Shown here: piece after piece, positions 1 through 7,697 of the stretch
Layout: every line of letters begins with the position of its first letter
Numbering within the stretch: the first letter of the stretch is position 1
Assembly (NCBI GenBank): GCA_964389305.1
Contig: CAYMEK010000050.1
Coordinates: forward strand, 1 to 33,407
Length of the DNA stretch: 33,407 bases
Source of the DNA: CAYMEK01 sp964389305
GTDB taxonomy: Bacteria > Spirochaetota > Spirochaetia > SZUA-6 > DRHE01
Direction: 5' to 3'
The notes under the pieces: model-generated
The model's database searches: none
The model's input: the letters and a program-made list of their open reading frames with translations, nothing else
What the model was told of the DNA's origin: nothing
Position numbers and translations under genes: made by a program

Positions 1-484
1 TCGCTCCTTGCGAGTAATGCCGCAATTTTATGCTATCTAGTAGTGAGTAACAATCAGGGATTCCCTGATATTGGCATGGGGAAAAGTATGATTTTTTAAG
101 CAGTAAGTGTTGGATCTACGAGTAGGAATCGTTGGTTTTTCCAGTGTGAGATCGGCTTCTTTGCAATCTCGCCTGTTTTGATTAGTCAGTCAGGGTCAAC
201 CGTCCGTTATTGTGTGAAAACCGTATGAATGATCTCTGAAAGAAATTCCAATGCCTCTCACACTGTGAAAAGCCTTGTATAAAAAAGCATACAAAAAGAC
301 ACTGACCTGGCGGTCATCCGAATATCGTTCCAGGTAATTCCTTCCGGAATAGATAAATAGACTGAATCGTTCGCTCTACGTAGCATCTGGCACGGATCAT
401 GCATATCTATGGCTGTTACGTTGGTGGCTTCCGGCCTGCGGGCCGGGAGCCTGATTGCGGTACGCCGCGCTGCAGGAGGTTACT
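1..484. other. Left-end region without a supported gene
   Basis: No convincing gene lies here. An open frame runs from the window edge to a TAA at about 99 on the + strand. It could be the last 32 codons of a truncated gene, but it matches no family I recognise. Visible structure includes a perfect 17-base odd palindrome at 53-69 (ATCAGGGA, T, TCCCTGAT), an 11-base palindrome TCACACTGTGA at 258-268, and an inverted repeat TTGTAT/ATACAA at 275-294. The promoter of the 485 gene should lie in this stretch, but I cannot place a confident -35/-10 pair. Confidence 0.5.
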
Positions 485-1078
485 ATGAAGCGATGGATAC
501 TTGCCGTGCTGCTGCTGGCCGGCGCTTCGAGCGCTTTTGCCGGAAGTTTGCGTCTGGGCGCCATGCTCGCCGCGGAGTTCGTAGACAGGCCGGGCGTCGA
601 GGAGTTCGAAGGAGCGATCGACGACAAGACCAACCTGATCCCCGGTTTGTACTGGGAGCTTGCCGGAAGACGTTTGGGCTTCGGTATGAGCTGCCTGCTG
701 GACCTGGAGAAGGCCGACGTGCCCGCCCCGGTGGAAGAAGAGTTCTGGCTTGACTGGATTAGCACAGCAGATTTGCGTTACCACATCCTGGGCTCCGACG
801 CCTTTCTCGATCCTTTTCTGGAAGCCGGGTTCGGCGCCGCCGGACGGTCGGATGTGACCAACTACGAGAAAGCCGGGGTCGGAAGCAATGATGATACCCC
901 TACCAACCTATCCCTCTTTGGGCAGGTCGGCGGCGGATTGGCCGTAAAGATCGCTGTCTTTCAGTTGGGCGCCAGACTGGATTGGCGCTTCTGGAACGGC
1001 GAAATGCCGGGGGCGGCACAAGATCCCTATCCTCTCAAGAATGTCTCCGCTGCCCTGTTCGGCGGCCTGGCCTTCTGA
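485..1078 (+). CDS. Small outer-membrane beta-barrel-like protein
   Basis: This predicted exported protein of 197 residues starts with a clear Sec signal peptide (MKRWILAVLLLAGASSAFA, cleavage after about residue 19). The mature part alternates hydrophobic and polar residues with many glycines and aromatics, for example FLEAGFGAAGR and LFGQVGGGLAVK, and ends in LFGGLAF. A terminal phenylalanine is typical of outer-membrane barrels. The ATG at 485 is chosen over an upstream in-frame start because AGGAGGT lies just before it (475-481) and the signal peptide begins there. It stands alone, ends at an intrinsic terminator, and is convergent with the dehydrogenase gene. The family is not recognised; an Opr/OmpW-like barrel is an inference from composition. 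Confidence 0.75.
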   Translation: MKRWILAVLLLAGASSAFAGSLRLGAMLAAEFVDRPGVEEFEGAIDDKTNLIPGLYWELAGRRLGFGMSCLLDLEKADVPAPVEEEFWLDWISTADLRYHILGSDAFLDPFLEAGFGAAGRSDVTNYEKAGVGSNDDTPTNLSLFGQVGGGLAVKIAVFQLGARLDWRFWNGEMPGAAQDPYPLKNVSAALFGGLAF

Positions 1079-1109
1079 AGCCGATCACCCCCCGCCACAC
1101 TCTCACGCA

Positions 1110-1139
1110 GGCTCCCCTTTCAAAGGGGAGCCCCTTTTT
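1110..1139 (+). terminator. Intrinsic terminator of the barrel-protein gene
   Basis: An inverted repeat GGCTCCCC (1110-1117) / GGGGAGCC (1125-1132), extendable through the TTT/AAA of the loop, is followed by CC and five T (1135-1139). It lies 31 bases after the + strand stop codon. The opposite strand has no T-tract after the stem, so it is best read as a + strand terminator between two convergent genes. Confidence 0.85.
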
Positions 1140-1151
1140 ATCTGGCCTGAG

Positions 1152-2201
1152 CTACCCGGCCTGAATATCGAACAGCACCTTTATGAACGGCTCTTTCCTC
1201 TTGTACAGCATATCGAAGCATTCCCTGCACTGTTCGAGCTTGAATCGGTGGGTGATCAGAGGATCGGTTTTCAGCTTTCCGGAGCTCATGTAATCCAGTG
1301 AGGTTTTCCATTCATTGAGAGGAAGCGGCGTGATGGACGAGTTCCAGGATCCATGTATGGTGAGCTCGCTCCGCAGTATCTTATTTAGATCTGCCGAAGG
1401 AACGACCAGGTCGTCGTAGGATATTCCGCAGAACACGATGTGGGATTTTTTGCCGGCCACCTGAAGCGCCTGCAGTTGGGTCTTTTTCGAGCCGGCCAGC
1501 TCCACGACGAAATCGATGCCTTCGCCGGCTTTGGCTTTCACCTCCCTGACGACATCCTGCTTGAGCCCGTTGAATGTAAAGGTTGCGCCGAGCCGCTGGG
1601 CCAGCTCGAGCTTCGAGTCGAAGATATCGACGGCGAACACGTCCCGACAGCCGAGGATCTTCAGCCACTGGACGGCAAAAAGACCTATCGCCCCCAGACC
1701 GAAGACAATGGCTGTTTGTCCCCCATAGAACGTATAGCTTCTCAGCGCGTGCAGAGCGATCGAAGCAGGATCGGTCATGGCGCCCGCTTCGTAGCCGACA
1801 TTGTCGGGAAGCTTCAACACGTTGTCGGCCTTGACCCGTATGAAATCGGCCATCGCTCCGTCGATGCGCGATCCGTAGTACGCGTAGTCTTCGCACAGGT
1901 GATAGTCGCCGATCTTGCAGTAGCTGCATTGCCCACAGGGTATCAGGGGCATGACAGTTACCCGGTCGCCGACATTCAGCTCCTTTACCGCCCCCCCGAG
2001 CTCGAGCACCTCTCCGGAAAACTCATGGCCGAGGGTAATGGGATGGGTGTGGGCGCCTTTCACCATGACTCTCGGGATATCGGAGCCGCATACACCGCAA
2101 TACCTGACCTTCAGTAGAACATCATCGGGTTTCTCGATTCGCGGAGCTTCGATTTCGGTACAGCGCATATCGCCGGGAGCGAACAGTCGAATCGATCTCA
2201 T
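1152..2201 (-). CDS. Zn-dependent polyol dehydrogenase, galactitol-1-phosphate 5-dehydrogenase-like
   Basis: This 349-residue medium-chain dehydrogenase is expected to oxidise a polyol or polyol phosphate with NAD in the cytoplasm. Catalytic zinc ligands are seen as Cys38 (GVCGSD) and His59-Glu60 (GHE). Structural zinc cysteines are Cys89, 92, 95 and 103, and the Rossmann motif is VFGLGAIGLF around residue 165. The C-terminal part, with a GSWNSS...LPLNEW pattern and SGKLKTDPLITHRF, resembles GatD-type galactitol-1-phosphate dehydrogenases more than sorbitol dehydrogenase. The ATG overlaps the TGA of the preceding regulator gene (ATGA), so translation is probably coupled; GGAAGG lies 7 bases upstream. 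It is last in the four-gene unit. The substrate is inferred, not shown. Confidence 0.88.
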   Translation of the reverse strand: MRSIRLFAPGDMRCTEIEAPRIEKPDDVLLKVRYCGVCGSDIPRVMVKGAHTHPITLGHEFSGEVLELGGAVKELNVGDRVTVMPLIPCGQCSYCKIGDYHLCEDYAYYGSRIDGAMADFIRVKADNVLKLPDNVGYEAGAMTDPASIALHALRSYTFYGGQTAIVFGLGAIGLFAVQWLKILGCRDVFAVDIFDSKLELAQRLGATFTFNGLKQDVVREVKAKAGEGIDFVVELAGSKKTQLQALQVAGKKSHIVFCGISYDDLVVPSADLNKILRSELTIHGSWNSSITPLPLNEWKTSLDYMSSGKLKTDPLITHRFKLEQCRECFDMLYKRKEPFIKVLFDIQAG

Positions 2202-3022
2202 AGCAGGCCTTCCTTAGATGCGATATCGGATTCGGCGCAGGGGCAGGTGGCATGAAGCTTGATCCCCAGATCGTGTATCGCCTTTACGTATTCCTGGGGT
2301 ATCCCCTCATCGGTGATAATTAAGTCGAAATCGCTCAGGTCGGCGAAATACACGCTTTTGGTTTTTCCGAATTTCGAAGAGTCTACAACCAGAATATTTG
2401 TTTTCGCGGACTTCATGATAGCCTGCTTCGTTTCCAGCTCATACGGATAGACCGTAGTTACTCCCAGCTCGTGATGCACTCCTGCCGCCGAAACAAATGC
2501 TTTATCCGCTCTGGTTCTCTGGATGAGCCGAATGCCTTCGATGCTTTCGAACATGAGGGTTTCGTCGTGAAGATAGCCGCCGGGAAAAATCACTCTGCAG
2601 TTCTTCTTGCGATAGATATCGACCAGGACATTGAGAGTAAAGCACACCGTTGTCAGGATAATATCCTCCCTGAGAAACTTGGCCACATACTCCGTGGTCG
2701 AGCCGATATCCAGGATAACGGTATCGTAGGGCTCTATCAGAGAGGCGGCCTTTCTACCGATGTTGATCTTCTCTCGGATGTGGACATTTCCATCATGGGT
2801 GATATGGTATTTGCTCTCTTCTTCAGAGCCTAAATCGTTGACAGGCTGGAGTATCGCACCCCCGGGTATCAGCTTGACTACTTGATCTCGGGACAGCTCG
2901 TTCAAGTCTCTGCGTATGGTCATCTCCGAAACATTCAGCTTCTGTTTCAGCTCTTTTATGTTTACGACGCTCCTCAGTCGCAGCGTATTGAGGATCTCTT
3001 TCATTCTTAGGTTCTTATTCAT
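2198..3022 (-). CDS. DeoR-family transcriptional regulator
   Basis: This 274-residue repressor has the DeoR/GlpR layout. The N-terminal winged helix-turn-helix spans about residues 18-60, with recognition sequence NVSEMTIRRDLNELS. It is followed by a DeoR_C sugar-phosphate sensing domain with DIGSTTEYVAKFL and LVVDSSKFGK. Members of the family bind a phosphorylated intermediate and release their operator. Here it sits between the kinase gene and the GatD-like gene, so the likely inducer is a phosphorylated product of the kinase or dehydrogenases. The ATG at 3022 has only a weak Shine-Dalgarno (GGTAG); an internal Met at residue 7 is an alternative. A candidate operator region is the GTTACA-rich stretch upstream of the first gene of this unit (5602-5880). 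Confidence 0.9.
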   Translation of the reverse strand: MNKNLRMKEILNTLRLRSVVNIKELKQKLNVSEMTIRRDLNELSRDQVVKLIPGGAILQPVNDLGSEEESKYHITHDGNVHIREKINIGRKAASLIEPYDTVILDIGSTTEYVAKFLREDIILTTVCFTLNVLVDIYRKKNCRVIFPGGYLHDETLMFESIEGIRLIQRTRADKAFVSAAGVHHELGVTTVYPYELETKQAIMKSAKTNILVVDSSKFGKTKSVYFADLSDFDLIITDEGIPQEYVKAIHDLGIKLHATCPCAESDIASKEGLL

Positions 3023-3043
3023 GAGGCTACCTGAACGTAGTTT

Positions 3044-4549
3044 CTAGGCCTGAGCCCATTTGAATGTTCGTTCTACGGCTCTTTTCCAGTTGGAATACAG
3101 CTCGTCGCGCTGGTCCTGTTTCATCTTCGGCTCGAAGTTTTTTTCTACTGCCCACTGCTCTTCCAGCTCTTTGGGGCTATCCCAAAAACCGACTCCCAGA
3201 CCGGCTAGATAGCAGGCACCTAGAGAGGCCATTTCGGTTACTACCGGTCTCTGTACTGGAATACCTAGTATATCGGATTGGAATTGCATTAGAAAGTCAC
3301 TTTTTGTCGCACCCCCGTCAACGCGAAGAAACTCGGCGTTTTTCCCGGAATCCGCTTCCATGGCCAGCAGTACGTCTCTGGTCTGATAGGCGATGGATTC
3401 AAGAGCGCTCCTGGCTATGTGCTCGACCTGGGTTCCTCGCGTAATGCCCACGATAATTCCCCTGGCATACATGTCCCAATAAGGTGCGCAGAGTCCGGTA
3501 AAAGCGGGCACCAGGTACACGCCTCCCGTATCGGGTACCCGTTGGGCCAATTCATTGCAGTGGTTGGCGTCTTTGATTACGTTCAACCCTTTCTGGAGCC
3601 ATTCGATGGCCGCGCCGCCGATGAAAACTACGCCCTCCAGTGAGTATTCCACCCGCGTTCCGACCTGCCAGGCGAGGTCGGTAGTCAATCCGTGTTTCGA
3701 CAGAGTCGGCTGCTCCCCGATATTCATCATCAAAGCCAACGCCGTACCGTAGGAGTTTTTCGTCATACCGGGACGAAAGCAGGCCTGCCCGAAGGTGGCC
3801 GCATGTTGATCGCCCGCGACACCCGATACCGGGATCTCGGCGCCCCACAGGACCTCCTTCGCTGTTGTTCCCATTATTCCACTGGACGGCAGTACCTTCG
3901 GCAGTATCGATTTCGGTATGTCTAGCCAACCCAGTATATCCTCGTCCCAGCAAAGATCGTGGATGTTGAACAACATGGTCCTCGAGGCGTTCGAAACGTC
4001 CGTCACATGTGAGGCTCCTCCGGTGAGATTCCAGATGATCCAGGAATCGATATTTCCCATGCAAACGCTGTTCTGGGCGATTCTTTCCCGTATCCCCGGA
4101 ACATTCTCCATGATCCACTTTATCTTGGTCGCCGAAAAATAAGCGTCGATTACCAGACCGGTCTTCTCTCGTATCTTCTCCTCGTACCCGGCCGCTTTCA
4201 GCTCGTCACAAATTTTCGAGGTTCTTCTGCACTGCCAGCAGATCGAGTTATACAGCGGCTGGCCCGTGTTTCTGTCCCACAGAATGGTGCTCTCTCTTTG
4301 GTTGGTGATTCCTATTCCCTTGATATCGCGCAAAGCCACATTTCCACTTCGAAGGGCCGGCTGCGCGCACTCCAACACGGAGTTCCAGATTTCCACCGGA
4401 TCGTGCTCGACCCAGCCGGGGTGGGGATAGATCTGCTGTATTTCTTTGTAGGCCATGGAGTGTATTTTACCCGCATGGTCGAACAGAATTACCCTGGTGC
4501 CCGTGGTACCTTGATCGATGGCCATAATGAATCCTGACTCACGCATCAT
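3044..4549 (-). CDS. glpK: Glycerol kinase (FGGY family)
   Basis: This 501-residue kinase phosphorylates glycerol to sn-glycerol 3-phosphate with ATP, or a closely related short polyol. Family marks visible are the N-terminal phosphate-binding DQGTTGTR (residues 12-19), the WQCRRT segment, the YFSATKIKW segment, the catalytic VAGDQHAATFGQ, and the C-terminal FGGY signature GGATKSDFLMQFQSDILG. Length equals that of typical GlpK. The start is ambiguous: tandem ATG codons at 4549 and 4546 and a TTG at 4552 lie just after AAGAGGT. It is 14 bases downstream of the dehydrogenase stop and 21 bases upstream of the regulator. Neither a glycerol facilitator nor glycerol-3-phosphate dehydrogenase adjoins it. 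That leaves open another polyol as substrate. Confidence 0.9.
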   Translation of the reverse strand: MMRESGFIMAIDQGTTGTRVILFDHAGKIHSMAYKEIQQIYPHPGWVEHDPVEIWNSVLECAQPALRSGNVALRDIKGIGITNQRESTILWDRNTGQPLYNSICWQCRRTSKICDELKAAGYEEKIREKTGLVIDAYFSATKIKWIMENVPGIRERIAQNSVCMGNIDSWIIWNLTGGASHVTDVSNASRTMLFNIHDLCWDEDILGWLDIPKSILPKVLPSSGIMGTTAKEVLWGAEIPVSGVAGDQHAATFGQACFRPGMTKNSYGTALALMMNIGEQPTLSKHGLTTDLAWQVGTRVEYSLEGVVFIGGAAIEWLQKGLNVIKDANHCNELAQRVPDTGGVYLVPAFTGLCAPYWDMYARGIIVGITRGTQVEHIARSALESIAYQTRDVLLAMEADSGKNAEFLRVDGGATKSDFLMQFQSDILGIPVQRPVVTEMASLGACYLAGLGVGFWDSPKELEEQWAVEKNFEPKMKQDQRDELYSNWKRAVERTFKWAQA

Positions 4550-4563
4550 CAAACCTCTTATTT

Positions 4564-5601
4564 TCAGGGTGTAAGCACGACTTTCAACATATTTTCATGC
4601 GTCAGCCGCTGGAAAGCGGTCAACGCTTCTGTGAGGGGACAGGAAAGTGATATATATTTTTCCGGTGAAAGCCTTCCTTCGGATATCCAGCCCAACACCG
4701 TCTTGTTTTGCAACGGCGTCGATCCGTGGGAGCCGTACACCGACAACTCGTTGTAGTGAATCAGATTGCTGTCCAGATAACACTCGTTTTTGGCCGGAAT
4801 ACCCCCGAACAGACTGATACGCCCTTGCTTGGCGGCGACTCGCTGGGCCAGGGCATGCGTGGCGCCGTCGGGGCAGGCCGAGATCACGACATCTATTCCC
4901 CATCCGTCGGTCAAAGAGCGTATATACTGCTCGACATCCAGCTCGGCAGAGTTAACGGTAGATACCTCGGGAACGAGATGTCTTGCCGTGTCGAGTCTGT
5001 TTCCGGCGATATCGGCCATGATAACACGGGCGGCCCCTTTCAAATGGGCGATTTCGGCATGCATACAGCCGATAAATCCGGCGCCGAATATCAAGACACT
5101 GTCGCCCTCTTTGATATCGAGATAGCTTTGTCCGTTTACACAACAGGCAATCGGTTCGACGATCGAGGCTACTTGGGGGGCAATATCGCTGTCTACCTTG
5201 ACCACGTTGCCCATCTTGATCGCCTGGGCAGGAATCTCCATATACTCACAGAACGTGCCCTCGTACTCAAAGCCTATTGTTTTTAAATTGTAGCACATGT
5301 TGGTGGCGCCTTTGCGACAGGACGGACATTCGCCGCAACCCACCGCCGGCGCCACAATGACCTTTTCCCCGACCGTGATATCGTGGACGCCGGCGCCGAC
5401 TTCCTCGACTACGCCGCAGGCTTCATGACCGATAATGCGGGGAACGGTGATCTTGTCGTCGCCAAACCTGTAGGTTCGTAGATCCGTTCCGCATATCGAG
5501 GAGGCAATGATTTTCACAATTGCATTGTCATTCTGCAAGCGAGGGTAAGGGACTTCGGTTACTTGAAGTTCTCTATCTCCTCTGTAGACAAACGCTTTCA
5601 T
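4564..5601 (-). CDS. Zn-dependent alcohol/polyol dehydrogenase
   Basis: This 345-residue medium-chain dehydrogenase is of the sorbitol/threonine dehydrogenase group. Catalytic zinc ligands Cys37 (SICGTD) and His59-Glu60 (GHE) are present. So is the structural zinc set Cys89, 92, 95 and 103, and the dinucleotide-binding LIFGAGFIGC. It differs clearly from the second dehydrogenase of the same unit at 1152-2201. That suggests two successive or alternative oxidations rather than a duplication. It is the first gene of the unit dehydrogenase, glpK, regulator, GatD-like dehydrogenase. No convincing Shine-Dalgarno precedes the ATG at 5601, unlike nearly all neighbours. The substrate is not readable from sequence. 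Confidence 0.87.
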   Translation of the reverse strand: MKAFVYRGDRELQVTEVPYPRLQNDNAIVKIIASSICGTDLRTYRFGDDKITVPRIIGHEACGVVEEVGAGVHDITVGEKVIVAPAVGCGECPSCRKGATNMCYNLKTIGFEYEGTFCEYMEIPAQAIKMGNVVKVDSDIAPQVASIVEPIACCVNGQSYLDIKEGDSVLIFGAGFIGCMHAEIAHLKGAARVIMADIAGNRLDTARHLVPEVSTVNSAELDVEQYIRSLTDGWGIDVVISACPDGATHALAQRVAAKQGRISLFGGIPAKNECYLDSNLIHYNELSVYGSHGSTPLQNKTVLGWISEGRLSPEKYISLSCPLTEALTAFQRLTHENMLKVVLTP

Positions 5602-5633
5602 TGATACGCAGTGTAGTGTAGGATCGTGATAAA

Positions 5634-5662
5634 TTAGTAACAGAAAATGTAAATTTTGTCAA
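5634..5662 (-). promoter_or_regulatory. Candidate sigma-70 promoter for the dehydrogenase-glpK unit
   Basis: On the minus strand a perfect -35 TTGACA (5657-5662) is followed after 17 bases by TACTAA (5634-5639), a weak -10. The pair lies 33 bases upstream of the start codon at 5601. The weak -10 fits a regulated promoter, but the call rests on consensus only. Confidence 0.45.
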
Positions 5663-5743
5663 GGTATTTTAGGGGTTGGGAACCCGAACTAAATAGTCCT
5701 TTTGCTAACTATTTGTTATATATGTTTTTAGAAACACGAAAAT

Positions 5744-5848
5744 CAGTTACAATGTACGACCCCAAAAGAGCCGTGCTATTTTGATTCTAATCTGACAGAA
5801 ATGTAACGATTTTTGATACAATCAACTCATTTTATCAAAACAGTTACA
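5744..5848. promoter_or_regulatory. Cluster of GTTACA half-sites, candidate operator region
   Basis: Three copies of GTTACA or its complement occur in this AT-rich 279-base gap between operons: CAGTTACA at 5744-5751, TGTAACG at 5802-5808 and CAGTTACA at 5841-5848. The last two form an imperfect inverted repeat with extended arms (5802-5817 against 5834-5848, TGTAAC...TTTTGAT). No T-tract follows the arms on the minus strand, so an operator fits better than a terminator. The DeoR-type regulator at 2198-3022 is the natural candidate to bind, which is an inference. Confidence 0.35.
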
Positions 5849-5880
5849 TTCATGAAGAGGGGTCGGGCTTCGATCCGTAT

Positions 5881-6735
5881 TCAACCCTTCAGGCTGCCCA
5901 TGGTCATTCCCCTGATAAACTGCCTTTGAAAGAGAACGAAGATCAATATCGAGGGCAAGGTGGCGATCACGGTGGCGGCTGCCAGCATGGCGTGATTTTC
6001 TCCCGCCTCGTGCTGGGCGCTGTTGGCCAGTCCGAGAGGAACGGTCATCATGGATTGCTTGGTGATAACGAGCAGAGGGATAACCAGCTGGTCCCAGGTC
6101 ATGATGAAGGAGAATATCAGCACCGCGCCCAGGGCCGGTCTGGCCAGGGGAAGGATTATGCGAATAAAGATCTTGAAGATCGGACAGCCGTCCACAATGG
6201 CTGATTCTTCGATCTCCTTGGGTATCTGCTTGAAGAACTCGCTCAATACGTAGACACTGAAACCCCAGGGAATCAGAGGAAGGATCATTCCCCGATACGT
6301 GTTGATCAGGCGCAGGCCCCTCAGAAGCAGAAACAGAGGAACCATCATGGCCTCCTCCGGTACCATCATGGTAGCGATAAAAGCCAGCAGCAGCACGCCG
6401 GCTCCCGGTAGATTCAGCCGTGCCAGGGCGAAGGCGGCCAGCGCGCAAACGGCTGTTTGTAGAATCACCGCGCTGATCGAAACAATAAAGCTGTTCAATA
6501 TGTAAAAGTGGATCTTCAGCGTTTCGATGGCCCGCTGGTAGGACTCCAGAGTGGGGTCTTCGGGAAAGAGAGTGAAATAGGAAATGGTTATGTCTTCGTC
6601 CGATTTGAAGGAAGCACCGATCATCCATATGTAAGGAATGACCCACATGAGTGCCACGAAAAGCAGAACCGTATATTTCGCTGTCTTGCCAAGCCACTGC
6701 TTGTTTTTTTGCCCGGTAGACACGAGGCTAGACAT
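5881..6735 (-). CDS. Carbohydrate ABC transporter permease, MalG/UgpE type
   Basis: This 284-residue inner-membrane permease forms half of the channel of a sugar importer. It has about six hydrophobic segments, beginning at residues 22-40, and the cytoplasmic EAA-loop EEAAA-like sequence EIEESAIVDGCP followed by ILPLARPAL, the contact site for the ATPase. The C-terminal FQRQFIRGMTMGSLKG is typical of the MalG family. The ATG at 6735 overlaps the end of the other permease gene by 8 bases and has GGAAGAGAG upstream. It is the last gene of the importer operon; no ATP-binding subunit follows. Confidence 0.93.
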   Translation of the reverse strand: MSSLVSTGQKNKQWLGKTAKYTVLLFVALMWVIPYIWMIGASFKSDEDITISYFTLFPEDPTLESYQRAIETLKIHFYILNSFIVSISAVILQTAVCALAAFALARLNLPGAGVLLLAFIATMMVPEEAMMVPLFLLLRGLRLINTYRGMILPLIPWGFSVYVLSEFFKQIPKEIEESAIVDGCPIFKIFIRIILPLARPALGAVLIFSFIMTWDQLVIPLLVITKQSMMTVPLGLANSAQHEAGENHAMLAAATVIATLPSILIFVLFQRQFIRGMTMGSLKG

Positions 6736-7618
6736 TTTTCTCTCTTCCTATTCTCAGTTGAACTACGGTTAGAGCAAGGATTATTACAAACAACACTGCG
6801 GACATGGCCGAGCCGTAGCCCATTTCCCAGAACCGAAACGATTTTTTATAGATCCAGGTGGTTATTGTTTCGGTAGCGTGGTTGGGATCGCCGAAGGTCA
6901 TAACGTATATGGGAACGAAGATTCGATACGTTCTCATTACGGCCAGGATAACGACAATGGTAATGGAGTAGCGGGTACACGGCAAAAAGACGTACCGCAG
7001 TTTCTGTGAGAAGCTTGCCCCTTCCACATCTGCCACTTCTACGATCTGAGGATCTATCCCATCCAAAGCCGCTATGAAGATGATCATGTTGTAGGCGGCG
7101 ATCTTCCAGATAAGGGGTATCATGACCGAAACCAGGGCCTGTTTTTCATCGGAAAGAAAAGGCTGGGGTGGAAGGCCGATCAGGTTCAAGAACCCATTGA
7201 TGCTGAAGCCCAGGCCGACCGGATTATAGAGGATCCTGAAGACCAGGGCGATGACCGTAATGGTAGTCACTACCGGGAGGAAGAACAGGGTTCTGAAAAA
7301 CTTACCTCCCGGCATCCCGCCTCGAAAGGCCAGAGCAAGCGCATACCCCAAGACAGTTCCCACGCTGCCTATCGCCAGCACCAGAAGGGTGGTATTCAGC
7401 AGCGCCTGCCAGAAGATAGGGTCCTCCGCCAGGCGCTTGAAGTTCTGCAGCCCGATATAGGTTTGCGAGGCTGGTTGATAGTCGAACAGGCTGAGCCAGA
7501 AAGAGCTTAGAATGGGAACGTATTTAAAAACAACAAAGAAAACGATGGCGGCCAGGCAGAACAGGTATCCGGTAAATACTCTTCTGGTCTTGAAGTTTCT
7601 CAGGCTGGAAAGCTCCAT
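6728..7618 (-). CDS. Carbohydrate ABC transporter permease, MalF/UgpA type
   Basis: This roughly 296-residue integral-membrane permease pairs with the downstream MalG-type protein. It has an N-terminal membrane segment (residues about 15-35), further segments, and an EAA loop IVEVADVEGASFSQKLRYVF followed by LPCTR. The ATG at 7618 is preferred; a TTG five codons upstream (7633) is the alternative. Expression is probably lower than that of the binding protein because a terminator-like hairpin lies between the two genes. Overlap with the next permease gene indicates coupled translation. Confidence 0.92.
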   Translation of the reverse strand: MELSSLRNFKTRRVFTGYLFCLAAIVFFVVFKYVPILSSFWLSLFDYQPASQTYIGLQNFKRLAEDPIFWQALLNTTLLVLAIGSVGTVLGYALALAFRGGMPGGKFFRTLFFLPVVTTITVIALVFRILYNPVGLGFSINGFLNLIGLPPQPFLSDEKQALVSVMIPLIWKIAAYNMIIFIAALDGIDPQIVEVADVEGASFSQKLRYVFLPCTRYSITIVVILAVMRTYRIFVPIYVMTFGDPNHATETITTWIYKKSFRFWEMGYGSAMSAVLFVIILALTVVQLRIGREKNV

Positions 7619-7640
7619 GATGTCCGTTCCCAAATAAGGT

Positions 7641-7675
7641 AAAAAATTGGGGGATAATGTGTCGATTATCCCCCA
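7641..7675 (-). terminator. Intercistronic hairpin with T-tract after the first binding protein gene
   Basis: A perfect 11-base stem (TGGGGGATAAT at 7648-7658 and its complement at 7665-7675) with a 6-base loop is followed on the minus strand by a run of six T (A-run 7641-7646). It lies between the binding protein stop and the first permease start. As a partial terminator or mRNA 3' stabiliser it would give more binding protein than permease, a known arrangement in sugar ABC operons. Confidence 0.85.
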
Positions 7676-7697
7676 CAGTTCGGATTTTTACAAACCG

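Noticed and set aside
53..69. Palindrome ATCAGGGA-T-TCCCTGAT as part of a mobile-element end
   Set aside because: No transposase, second copy or target duplication is seen in the window; it remains only a possible protein-binding site.
5822..6697. 291-codon minus-strand frame overlapping the MalG-type permease
   Set aside because: It is a shadow in another frame; the permease frame has membrane segments and the EAA loop, while this one is Arg/His-rich without family match.
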